The position numbers were made by a program, and so were the translations under genes. The notes beneath the pieces were generated by a model. That model worked only from the letters and a program-made list of their open reading frames with translations, was not told the origin of the DNA and ran no database searches. A stretch of 64,000 bases of DNA. Origin: Strongylocentrotus purpuratus (Eukaryota > Echinodermata > Echinoidea > Camarodonta > Strongylocentrotidae). How positions within the stretch are numbered: the first letter of the stretch is position 1; the number at the start of each line of letters is the position of its first letter. This document shows positions 9,010 to 19,793 of the stretch, piece by piece. The stretch lies in NCBI RefSeq assembly GCF_000002235.5, contig NW_022145606.1, positions 18,368,254 to 18,432,253 on the forward strand, given 5' to 3'.

Positions 9010-12000
9010 ATGCAGCCTGTTACTATCATGGAGAATAGACCCTCGGTAAGTTTAAACAAAACAGTACAGAATTTCTTCTAGTGAAATATGCAACTTTATT
9101 GATCGTGTATTGCGGTATTCCAAATCTAGTATGGACTTTTATAAATCGAATACACTAGTGGCGGAGTTACAAATTGAACAGAAAGTAATTTTCTTGTTTT
9201 TCATACATTAATATTAGCCGATAAATCAATCAGACATTGGGGTCCAGACGTATGGAATTCTTTACCTAACAATATTCAAAATATAAAATCACCAAACTCC
9301 TTTAAAAGAGCACTCTGTTGTTTTATTAGTTCACAGATGTAAGATAATACTTACATATTTATAAATCTACATATCACTTCTTATTATATCGAACATATAT
9401 TTAATTATTTAATGATCTATAAGACAATTTTACTAGACTTAACAATATTACTCTTTTTTATTTTTGTATTCTTGTTCTTTATAAATAGTGTAAATAGTTC
9501 ACAACCCTTTAAGAGTTTTATTTGTCATACATTATATATTTGAAAGGTGTTGTAATGAGTCAAGCTCTATGCTTATGTTTCATCACCTTTGTGTGTTCAT
9601 TCTTTAAATTTTATAATAACTTGTCTTTGATAAAACATTGTTATATTCCTTTCATGTGAAGTCAATTCAAATGGATTGTAAAATTGAAAACAATTCGTTA
9701 TGTTATATTCTTTTTCATGTGATGTTAACTCCAATGAATTGTGAAATTATGAACATGCATGCATAAATAAATAAATATAGACATACGCAAGGAGAAACTT
9801 GAATTCCACCATAAATCTACAATACATGTTCCCATTTCTTTTACAACTCGGGAAATGATAATTGATTCATGAGAATGATACATCCGAACATTGTAATGAC
9901 GTAAGAAAAGGCCCTCTCGTACGGTAAGTCCCGGGTTCGAACCTTGCGTGCTGCTTACATCCTTGAACAGAGTGTGTTGCCTTGAACATTTGTCTCTCTC
10001 GACCCAGATGTATGAAACTGAACCTAGCAATGCCGGGGTTATAATAATTATAGGACCCGGATGCGGGATGAGCAGCAAAATACTGATGCGATGTACTCTG
10101 GGTAAATAGGCCCAAATCCTTAGTTAATAGGGACTTTTAGATTTGCACGACGGAGAACGTGGACTGCCCTTTTAATGCAATGTGACGTCCTTTTAAGGCA
10201 CTGGCAGTGACGTCACATTGCCTTAAAAGGGCAGTCCACGTTCTCCGTCGTGCAAATCTAAATGTCCCTAATGCCTATAATATCTCAGGAACCTATCAGT
10301 AATTATCAGAAAGTATGCTGGTGTACTTCATACTTCTTTATTTAACTCATTGCCTACTGGAACCAGTATTAAGCCTATGGCAGTGAAATAATTGACTACT
10401 CAGCGGGTTAATGGGGCCCAATCGGAATGAATGAATTATGATAATTTTGATGAAAACCATCTCGTTGCAAAATAAACGTCATAGAAGAGAAAGGGGAAAA
10501 GGGAGACAGAGAGATCGAGAAAGAGAGAGAAAGAGACAGGCAGACAAAGAGAGACAGGGAGACAGAGAGAGAGAGAGAGAGAGAGAGCCAGAGAGAGAGA
10601 GAGAGAGAGAGGTGAAGAGAGAGGGGGGGTGAGATTATAGAACTGTCGCATTCGATGCATTTACAACCCAAGGAAGTGTTCTTTTTTCAACTGCAGACAA
10701 TAATAAAAAGGGGTATAAAGTAACACCTGGCTAAACACACGATATTTGTTCTCTCTACACTTATTTCTTTGTAATTTTTTTATTAGCGGGCTGGCTATTC
10801 TGAAAACTACAGTGCAGGTGCCGCCACCTGTACAGCGGTGTTTATGATTGTATACGCCATAGGTTCGGCAGTGTGTGGAGCCATTATCTTCGTCCCACAT
10901 TTTGGAGTACATTCTTCACCCCTCCAGGACTTCGTCTACCCGATTATCGCTTTCGCTCAAGGTGGTGTAAGTTTGAGAGCTACATAATGTTATTTCTAAC
11001 AGAAAAAGCTAAAGTTGAGTTCTGGTCATGTGATTTTATTGTGAATGAACCTGTCGAAAGCGATCCGAAAATGCTGATTGTTTAGTACACTGAGAGGTTT
11101 TCGAATCATCAAAATGATAAGATATTGAGTAATAAATGGCTGAACGTCGCATGCACTGTGCACATAAATGCGTGTACAGGACTACGCAACCATGTGACAT
11201 AAAAGTTTGGTCCACATAGTTCACCTTTTTTGCCACGTTTCGAATATGACGCCCATGTTGATTAGTGCTCCCTTTTACACTATGTAGGTTCAAAGAATCA
11301 GAGCCTCTTTGTGCAGTGCCAGGAGCCATATCTCTACCACCACGATAAAAGCCATTAGCCGGAGGGGGGAGGAAGGGGGCACAATCCCCCAAGTTTCGTA
11401 ATAATGAACTGTGCCCCTTTTAAAACATATTCGCGCTCGTTTTCAACACTATCACAACTGTCCCTTCATTTTAATATATTACACTTAACGTTTGTAGCTT
11501 CAAACTAACATGACATATTCAACTCAACTGTTAAAAGATGCTTCTGGTATATTTTAAACCCCATTTCTTTTTTTAAACTTCATAATCATAGCTAATGCCA
11601 AGCATCAATTGCCATTTGTTGAAGAATATAAAGGTTCAAACAGTTAATGAGTGTTCAAACGCAAATGCTGTTACATTAAAACATGTCTTTCATGTTATAG
11701 CGCTGTGTTCTTTTAACACCTCTCAACTCCCTCTAAATAATAGATTTTTCGTAGCCTCCTTTTAAATGCCCCTTATTCAAAGCGACTGACATCATTTTTC
11801 TTCTCGAATTTCAACAGAATTCGCTCGTTTCACTCATTTGCATTTATAGTATCTCATTAAGTAAAATATTTAAGGTTTCATCTATTCTTCTATTATAAGA
11901 TTGTGCTTAAAATTACTTCAGGATTGAGGATTTTATGTAAAAATGATCTAATCAACTTCACATATCTTTACATTTTTGTTTGGTCGCTTCGCTCGCTCGC

Positions 12001-14058
12001 AAATGAATCTTCAGACAATAACACACAACTGCACAGTATGGTGCTGAAGCAGTATCTCGGACCATTTAAAGAGAAAATGTTGAAGATCATCCCCCATAAT
12101 GTTTTAATTACAATGTGTATAATTTATATAGGGGTATAGAGCAATGTCTAAACAAAAATAATCTCGCTTTGGGATAACAATTTGTAGGTGCCACCCGTTC
12201 CAGAAAGTGCTCATTTTAGTTGTTGCACCTACACTTTGAAAGACGTTTCGCCGCCCATGACATAAGTTAATTTATTTGCTCTTTTTTAGCTGTACCTTTT
12301 GACTGCATTATATGGTCTTGGAACAATCTGCCGATACACATGCATGGTAATTATATTATATTTCTTTTTATAAATCAATTATATGATTTATAGATGATGG
12401 AGAAACTATGTTGATTGAATTAACCTTTGAATATTATTGTAATGAAAGAGCTATGAATTTGGCCAGAAAACCTGATAAGAGTAATAATGATTGAATACAT
12501 AATATTGTTTTAACATTATGGGGCAAGCAATTTTATATTTCAATCATTAAGAAGCGTTTGTTATCATCTGATTATGTCAAATAGCTATAAATTTACAGCG
12601 CACATAGATAGACATTGTTAAATATAAGCTTGGTCAACAGGGGCGGGTTGATATGTCATGGACTGTGTTAGGTGCGAAATTTTAAGGGAACGTATAACGA
12701 TGGAGGGGGAAATATATATATAAAGCATGATCGATTGATCTAATTGTTCTCTCTTATAAATATTTCAGATTGCGTTTTTCTTGAATGCTTGCATCCTGTC
12801 GGCAATTGCTAGTCTTGGAGCACTTGGATATCACTGCTTTCTAATTTACTACTTTGCGAACAATGGCACTTTTGAGAATTGTGAAATTTTTAATGCTTGT
12901 TTGGTAAGAGAAATGATTCTTAAAGAGAAAATTGATTTCTACACACACGCACACACACACACAAGTTTTGAGCCTTTCGTATGTTTCTTCCGATGTGAAA
13001 AAATGTCATTGTAGGAAAGTCCCGTGAAAAGATTGTTCTTAAAGGATATTAATATGCCAAATAAATAAATTTATAACCGTGATCACCATAAAACACATTT
13101 GCAGACGAGGGACTTTCTATACTTGCTTGTCAGAGTTGATTCCCTGTTTCTTTTTTCAGTTAGAAACGATTCAAATGAAAACAATAGCCCGTCATACTAG
13201 TTTGACAATCAAATCAGCACATCATTTGTTTTAATTTGAAGAAATATCATGAAACAATGCTTTTAACCTCAATTATAGACATTTTTCAAATTGCATTAAA
13301 AACTATGCTCTCATTTATGTCCGAGCTATTATTGCATTATTGTCAATAGCAAGAATACAAGCTACGTACATTAATTGTTGCTAAACAAACATAATGGCTT
13401 GCATTACACTTTACAACATAAAATGCACGATATTTACATTCTGGCAACAGGTGAATGAAATAATTCGCAACAATGAACTTAACGGAGATATATACGAGAT
13501 CCCAATATGCCATTTTCGTAATATAATCCAATGTAATGCACAGACCTTTGTTAAGTGCCTCGTTACAAATTATTCCATTCACCTGTTACGAATAATTGAT
13601 TTCATTTGTCAGAATGCGAATTGTTTGTCCTACCTAGCACAATTAGGCTACTGTATTATTCAATTTGCATTCTGACTATCGAAATTCAATTATTCATAAC
13701 AGGTGAATGACATAATTTATTAATAATAATAATAGTAGTTCAGTTCATGTATAGCGCAAAGATTTATGCATTAAATTTGATTACTTGACTGAAATGGATT
13801 TTTGTATTACCTTATGAAAGGAAGCCTAATTTATTTGATTATATCGTCTTTTATTTTCAGTATATCATCGTTCCAATGTGTGTGTTGGTTGTGCTTAGTT
13901 TCATGGCGTTTATCAGTGCTCTCGTTGGCTCTATTTATTGTTGCAGGGGTATGTCCTCCCCTCCGCCCTCTACATTGGTAAGGAAACCCAAAAAATAGCC
14001 ATTGGCAAAATCATCGTAGTGCTATGAGTCCTATTTATTACATTTAATCAAGTGATTT

Positions 14059-14096
<38 letters not shown>

Positions 14097-14154
14097 ATAT
14101 AACTATATAAACATACTTGCATATATACAATAGAACTCTTTTTTTAAATTATGT

Positions 14155-14207
<53 letters not shown>

Positions 14208-15502
14208 TGCAAGAATACTCAACTCGGACATGACAATGGGTGTTCCAGAAAATGTAGGCGTGAAGAAAATGGTCTAGGAACGTGAGACGTAGCTGTACGA
14301 GCTGTAGCTTACAATTGTATTACAAGCTTTCGGCTTGTGAGGCCTTCTTCAGTTTCTGAAGTGCAAATATATACAGAAACAAATACATTGTATGAACAAA
14401 TATACATGGCATACAAACTTAATATCACTCAAGCATAGTCATCAAGCATCATGAACGTAGCAAAAATTATTACGAGAAATACTTCGCAATAAACTTAGAA
14501 ATGATTGTGCGATTTCAAAGTGTTTTACCTTGCTTGTGTGTTGGGATGTCGGTGCTATGTGTGTGTTTATTCAGTTGATGTAATATATGTGTACGTGTAG
14601 TAAGGGATGTGCGGTCAAGTGTGGATTACCGAAGAAGGCCTCAGAAGCCGAAAGCTCCTAATAAAATGTTAAAGAACAGCTACGTATCACGTTCCTAGAC
14701 CATTTTCTTCACGCCTATACAGTGGGAGTCAAAAAAAGTTTACACCTAGAAAATTACTCATTATTTTAAAAATCATCTATAAACAGTAAATTATTATACA
14801 TCTCATGAAAGGGTGTTTTATCCCGAATCATTAAGTATCACTTTGTGTGGTACATGCTCACGATTGGATGAACAGGAGGAATTGTTTGCGAGGGTGCAAA
14901 ATCGACTCGCGCCAAAGTTCCTTATGCGATGTTAGCATAAAACAATTGGGTTTTGGGTATTAATGCGGTCCTAGCAGATCCAAATAACATCCCTAACACA
15001 ATTAATCATGCCACACACATAAAATATCGAACATCAAATATCAACGCACATTTATGTGCGTGTGTGTTTGTGTATGTGACTTTGCTTCTGCAAAAAGCAT
15101 ATGCAATGCATTCAGTTGATAAATTCAATTAATTCTCTCACTCCGCTAATCCCAACATAATACCTACTGTAGGCATCACTTTGGCGCAAGTCGATTTTTG
15201 CACTCTCGCAAACAATGCCGCCTGTTCATCCAAGCGTCAACACATACCACACAAAAATGACACCAAATGATTTGGGATAAAACCCTCTATTTACAAGTAT
15301 AATAATTTACTGTTCATAGATGATTTTTAAACTAATGAGCAATTTTCTAGGTGTAAACTGATTTGAATGAGAGAATCACCCGGTTTTATTATTTTGTTGA
15401 TTGTTAACGTTTATTGTTCTTGTATCTTTTCTTTAGATGGTAACCCAGCCCGCTACTGTGTACGCCCAGCCCCCTCAAAATCAACAGGCTTATGCCTACT
15501 AA
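9010..15502 (+). CDS. four-transmembrane protein, MS4A/CD20-like (six exons)
   Basis: Spliced gene: join(9010-9045, 10787-10966, 12290-12346, 12769-12903, 13861-13977, 15437-15502), 196 aa. Every intron is GT-AG and phase 0, and the exons join without a stop, which strongly supports the model. The protein has a short polar N-terminus and four hydrophobic segments at about residues 27-48, 62-84, 92-120 and 138-164. The loop between TM3 and TM4 (about 121-137) has an NGT glycosylation sequon (N123) and two cysteines (C129, C135), as in the CD20 extracellular loop. A CC pair follows TM4, and the cytoplasmic tail is Pro/Gln/Tyr-rich, ending AYAY. Topology, size and loop cysteines fit the MS4A/CD20-like or a related tetraspan membrane family; the exact family is uncertain. 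The first ATG is chosen; Met7 is an alternative. The 5' UTR start and polyA site were not identified. Introns are full of transposon debris. Confidence 0.72.
9214..9342 (+). pseudogene. LINE reverse transcriptase C-terminal remnant (in intron 1)
   Basis: An open frame of 42 codons ends at TAA 9340-9342 and contains GPDVWNSLPNNIQ followed by SFKRAL. This is the GPRLWNSLP...SFKKxL motif that closes ORF2 of Jockey/CR1-type LINEs. AT-rich 3' UTR-like DNA follows to about 9740. The copy is 5'-truncated and dead. Confidence 0.7.
9880..10080 (+). repeat. SINE fragment with B-box (intron 1)
   Basis: Starts within a tRNA-like head (ACGGTAAGTCCC, B-box GGGTTCGAACC) and runs into a body ending near GGGGTTATAATAATTATAGG. 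The A-box half is missing or degenerate. Confidence 0.5.
10128..10270. mobile_element. foldback MITE, 61-bp near-perfect arms
   Basis: Arms at about 10130-10190 and 10208-10268 are inverse copies with only two mismatches over about 61 bases, separated by about 18 bases. TA lies at each outer edge (10128-10129, 10269-10270). The transcript of this part of intron 1 would fold into a long hairpin. It is a MITE-type palindrome; a Tc1/mariner relationship is suggested only by the TA flanks. Confidence 0.8.
10488..10630 (+). repeat. GA microsatellite (intron 1)
   Basis: GAGAGA/GACAGA repeats. The ORFs on either strand are low-complexity artefacts. Confidence 0.85.
10967..12289 (+). other. intron 2 of the four-TM gene
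   Basis: Donor GTAAGT at 10967 and acceptor TTTTTTAG at 12281-12289. It contains a GGGGGGAGGAAGGGGG stretch and a GGTCGCTTCGCTCGCTCGC word (about 11981-12000) also seen near 920 and 53108, suggesting transposon debris. No extra exon recognised. Confidence 0.6.
13440..13715. mobile_element. MITE with CAGGTGAATG-type inverted ends (intron 4)
   Basis: AACAGGTGAATG (about 13448) and its inverse CATTCACCTGTTACG (about 13577), then a second pair TTGTCAGAATGCGAAT and ATTTGCATTCTGACTA closed by TTATTCATAACAGGTGAATG. A relative with the same TGTCCTACCTA and ATTCTGACTAT blocks lies at 46320-46580. Confidence 0.65.
14060..14204 (+). repeat. (TA)n microsatellites (intron 5)
   Basis: Two pure TA runs, separated by about 70 bp with an ACACAC run, lie just inside intron 5. 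Confidence 0.85.
14255..14718. mobile_element. inverted-repeat MITE (intron 5)
   Basis: The left arm starts TAGGCGTGAAGAAAATGGTC and the right arm ends with its inverse GACCATTTTCTTCACGCCTA. Homology continues inward through ACGTAGCTG and CTTTCGGCTT...GGCCTTCTTC. About 460 bp, no ORF. Confidence 0.75.
14720..15360. mobile_element. Tc1/mariner-like MITE, right end damaged (intron 5)
   Basis: The left end begins CAGTGGGAGTCAAAAAAAG after TA; the arms then read GTTTACACCTAGAAAATT and its inverse AATTTTCTAGGTGTAAAC at 15341-15358. The arms are about 190 bp, including GTTTGCGAGGGTGCAAAATC. The right side stops before the expected CTCCCACTG, so about 18 terminal bases are lost. Immobile remnant. 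Confidence 0.75.
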
Positions 15503-15581
15503 GTACTACCAACAATAATTTTGAACGTGCCTCCAAAAAGAGTACTTTACTGAGGTGGGTTTCAACAGGTTAATATTATAA

Positions 15582-16150
15582 TCAGGTGGGCTGTATCTAA
15601 TACAGACCACCTTATATTTTTGTTAAAATCGCCTTTATTATTTATTATTTATCAGGTGGGCTGTATAACGTACAGACCACCTTATAATTTCGTTAGAATT
15701 GCCTTTATTTATTTATTATTTATCAGGAGGGCTGTATAACGTACAGACCACCTTATAATTTCGTTAGAATTGCCTTTATTTATTTATTATTTATTAGGTG
15801 GTCTGTCGATGACAGATCACCTATTGATTTCGTTAGAATTTTCTTTCTTTATTCTTTATTCTTTATTCTTTATTCTTTCTTTATTTATTAGGTGGTCTGT
15901 CGATGACAGATCACCTATTGATTTCGTTAGAATTTTCTTTCTTTATTCTTTATTCTTTATTCTTTATTCTTTCTTTATTAGGTGGTCTGTCGATGACAGA
16001 TCACCTATTGATTTCGTTAGAATTTTCTTTCTTTATTCTTTATTCTTTATTCTTTCTTTATTAGGTGGTCTGTCGATGACAGATCACCTATTGATTTCGT
16101 TAGAATTTTCTTTCTTTATTCTTTATTCTTTATTCTTTCTTTATTTATTT
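15582..16150 (+). repeat. seven tandem 5'-terminal cassettes
   Basis: Cassettes begin at 15582, 15652, 15723 (B-like, TCAGG), 15794, 15888, 15978 and 16061 (A-like, TTAGG). Each is a 27-29 base hairpin followed by (A/T)TTTCGTTAGAATT or TTTTTGTTAAAAT and a TTTATTC/TTTA microsatellite. Stem changes occur on both sides (for example GTCTGTC with GACAGAT, and GCTGTAT with ATACAGA). All precede one element body. Confidence 0.8.
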
Positions 16151-17349
16151 TTATTTATTCCGTACACTTTTTTTGTGTATACGTTTACTCGAACTCGACC
16201 TGGTCAATTTCCTTCAAATTTCTGCTAGTCATCAGGCCCTATGATATGAAGTTCCCGAAACCTTTTTCAAGTTCATGGGGTCATCGTGACGTCATCCAGG
16301 CGCCATTTTGTAAAAATCAGGTCATTATCATATCTCAATAACGAGTAATCAAAAATAAACCATATTTAGTATACATCAACTTCCGGTCAAAGGTCAACTA
16401 AAAATGTCAACAAAATCCGTGCGCGCACCTCGACGCGCACGTACGCCCGCTTAAAATTTTTAAAATGCTCCAATTCGTCCCAAATTTTGTTTGCACACGT
16501 TTCAGGTCATTTTAAGCATTTCAAAATTTTCCGTCCGTAAGTGTCCCCGCGCGCGTTGCGCGCGCTCACAGCGCGCGTAAAAAGTCAAATTTAATTTTTT
16601 TTACATGATTTAGATTCCTCTTACCGTAAATGACAATTTACATTAATTTCAGTCACTCTTGACCTTTCATAAGGCCGTGAGCGCGCGTCAAAGTTCAAAA
16701 TCCGCGCGTGCTGCTATGGGCAATATAATGCAAATTTGATCAAAAACATGCCATTTTAAAAATCAAAATAGCTCTTCAGATAGTCCATTGACCCCCAATT
16801 TTTATATCATGGTTGGAAAAAGCATGAGTTGGAGATATGAATTCATGTCTCATTTGATCCTCAATTAACTCATGACGTCATCATAATGGCCTCCGAACTC
16901 AAAATTTCAATTTGCATATTATGACGTCAGCAGATTTCTGGAAAATAGACTGTATCTCTGTCAATATTGATCAATTTTCTTTCAAATTTTGATATGATCT
17001 AGCTGAGACAATTCTCTACAAATGCAGTCACCACGATATTTCATTTTGACAAAGGCATCATGGCGTATTTTTGCGATTAAAGGAGGCATGTCAATTTTTC
17101 ACATTTTGCGTGTATTCTCTATGGGACATGACTTTTTCTCAAAACTGGATTCTACTTCCTGTCTTTTGCGAGCAATATCTCCGTCGTTTTAGCTTTGTTT
17201 ACGCTGAACTTTGAGTATGTTGTAGCTGAGACAATAAGCTATCACAAGTGTGCCCTTTATTTTTCGATCAGATGCCGGGATCATGCTCATATTTCAATTA
17301 CAAAGTGGGATTTGTGCATTCCATTTTCCGTTTACGTGTAATCTCTATG

Positions 17350-17424
17350 GGAAATGTTTTGGTACATCGGTAACGCACTTGACTTCCGACCTCGAGGTCC
17401 CTGGTTCGAGTCCGGGCGTCTCCA
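17350..17424 (+). other. tRNA-Arg(CCG)-like Pol III module, unit 1
   Basis: 75 bases. Acceptor arms GGAAATG and CGTCTCC pair at six of seven positions, with one A-C mismatch and one G-U. A-box TGGTACATCGG, 4/5-paired anticodon stem with loop TTCCGAC (anticodon CCG), perfect T-arm CCTGG-TTCGAGT-CCGGG including the B-box, and a T-run terminator just after. The D-stem is poor, so this is a tRNA-derived module rather than a sound tRNA gene. Confidence 0.55.
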
Positions 17425-17756
17425 ACAATTTTTTTTTCTTCACTTTTTTTTCTTTTTGACCATTCACTCTACCATCTCCTTTGAATATTAAAACACGTAC
17501 AATCGCAAATAATGTAATAAACAACCATATTTACTTTATTATTACCCTATTATCACTAGATCCATTACTTTTTGCGTGTAATCCTTATGGGAGATGACTT
17601 TTTCTCAAATCTGGATTCTACATTTTTGTCTTTTGCGAGCAATATCGCCGTTATTTCGGCTTGATTTTTGTTGATTTTTGAGTATGTTGTAGCTGAGACT
17701 ATGTACTATCTAAATGTTCTCTAATTTTTTTCAGTCTGATGTCATCGTGGTCTGTT

Positions 17757-17850
17757 GATGATAATCATCAACATCATCATGATCATCATCATCATCATCA
17801 TCGTCAATCCCCATTACTATCAAGATCATCATCATCATCATCGTTGTTTA
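17757..17850 (+). repeat. (CAT/GAT)n microsatellite of type A units
   Basis: ATCATCATGATCATC repeats sit about 80 bp before the 3' terminus. Homologous tracts occur in units 2 to 6 (about 19575-19683, 21413-21517, 23240-23338, 24995-25086, 26885-26962). They create His- or Ile/Met-rich ORFs that are artefacts. Confidence 0.85.
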
Positions 17851-17957
17851 CATGTCTATATAACTTCTCCCTTTCTCAATATAGTAAATATTATAATACA
17901 TTATAAGACTTGAAGACAGACCACCTAATTCGTCCCCATGACGAATTAAATTTCTAG

Positions 17958-19793
17958 TTTATTTTTATTTCTTCCGTACACTTTTTTTGTGTATACGTTT
18001 ACTCGAAATCGACTTGGTCAATTTCCTTCAAATTTCTGATAGTCATTAGGCCCTATAATATCAAGTTCCCGAAACCTTTTTCAAGTTCATGGGGTCATCG
18101 TGACGTCATCCAGGCGCCATTTTGTAAAAATCAAGTCATTATCATATCTCGATAACGAGTCTTCAAAAATAAACCATATTTGGTATACATCAACTTCAGG
18201 TCAAAGTTCAACTAAAAATGTCAACAAAATTTGCGCGCGCACCTCGACGCGCACGTACGCGCGCATTAAAATTTTAAAATGCTCAAATTCGTTCCAAATT
18301 TTTTTTGCACACGTTTCAGGCCATTGTAAGCATTTTCAAGATTTTGCGCGAGAGCACTTTTTTGCGCGCGTTTCCGCGCGTAAGTGCGCGTACTGACATT
18401 TTACAACATGGAAACGCCAAATTTTCTCTATCATATCAACCACATTTTTCCAAGCATTTTGATACCTTGTTCACCTTTTTCTGACCAGTGATAACGCAAT
18501 GAGCGTCCGTCAAAGTTTACAGCACACGCGGATCTGCATTATCCCTATCCACATTACATGTGCAAAAACAAGCCTATACAAAATTCATTTTAACTCTTCA
18601 GAATGGATAGATACCCCCAATTTTTTTCATATTTAGATAGATCATGAGTCGGAGATATGATTTCATGTCTCATTTGACCCTCAATTAACTCATGACGTCA
18701 TCATAATGGCCTCCGAACTTAAATTTTCAATTTGCATATTATGACGTTAGCATATTTTTGGAAAATTGATTGTATCTCTGTAAATATTGATCAATTTTCT
18801 ATCAAATTTTGATATGTTTTAGCTGAGAATATTCTCTACGAATGTATTCTACACGATATTTCATTTGAACAATGGCATCATGGCGTATTTTTGCGATTAA
18901 AGGAGGCATGTCAATTTTTCACATTTTGCGTGTATTCTCTATGGGACATGACTTTTTCTCAAAACTGGTTTCTACATTCTTGTCTTTTGCGAGCAATATC
19001 TCCGTCGTTTTATCTTCGTTTACGCTGAGCTTTGAGTATGTTGTAGCTGAGTCAATATGCTATCGTAAGTGTGCCCTTTAATTTTCGATCAGATGCCGGG
19101 ATCATGCTCATATTTCACTTACAAAGTGGGATTTGATAATTCCATTTTCCGTTTACGTGTAATCTCTATAGGAAATATTTTGGTACATCGGTAACGCACT
19201 TGACTTCCGACCTCGAGGTCCCTGGTTCGAGTCCGGGCGTCTCCAACAATTTTTTTCTTCACTTTTTTTTTCTTTTTGACCTTTCACTGTACCTTTTCCT
19301 TTGCTTATTAAAACACGTAGAATCACAAATAATGTTATAAACAACCATGTTTACTTTATTATTCCCCTATTATCACTTGATCCATTACTTTTTGAGTGTA
19401 GTCCCTATGGGAGATGACTTTTTCTCAAATCTGGATTCTACATTCCTGTCTTTTGCGAGCAATATCGCCGTTATTTCCGTTTGGTTTTTGTTGATTTTGG
19501 AGTATGTTGTAGCTGAGACTATATGCTATCTAAATGTTCCCTCATTTTTTTCAATCAGATGTCATCATGTTCTGTTGATGATCAACATCAACATCATCAT
19601 GATCATCATCATCATCATCAACATCGTCATCACCATTACTATCAAGATCATCATCATCATGATCATCATGATGATCATCATTGTTTACATGTCTATATAA
19701 CTTCTCCCTTTCTCAATATAGTAAGTATTATAATCTATCATAAGACTTGAAGACAGACCACCTTAATCGTCCTCGTGACGATTTAAATTCTAG
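17958..19793 (+). repeat. array unit 2 (type A, 1836 bp)
   Basis: Starts straight after the CTAG of unit 1 with TTTATTTTTATTTCTTCCG, lacking a 5' cassette. 3' hairpin AATCGTC/GACGATT. Almost identical to unit 3 at exactly 1836 bp spacing, so a very recent duplication. Confidence 0.85.
19171..19245 (+). other. tRNA-Arg(CCG)-like Pol III module, unit 2
   Basis: Same layout as the unit 1 module. Acceptor GGAAATA replaces GGAAATG, losing one pair. A-box TGGTACATCGG and B-box GGTTCGAGTCC are intact; a T7 run follows. Confidence 0.5.

Larger units (their letters stand above)
16151..17957 (+). repeat. array unit 1 (type A)
   Basis: Body beginning TTCCGTACACTTTTTTTG, then GACGTCATCCAGGCGCCATT, two GCGCGC-rich patches, a tRNA-like module, a (CAT)n tract, ACAGACCACCT and the hairpin AATTCGTC/GACGAATT, ending CTAG. 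Closely resembles unit 5. Confidence 0.8.

Noticed and set aside
15367..15573. 68-codon ORF over the last exon of the four-TM gene
   Set aside because: Different frame from the spliced model; the exon frame joins perfectly with exon 5 and ends AYAY-stop.
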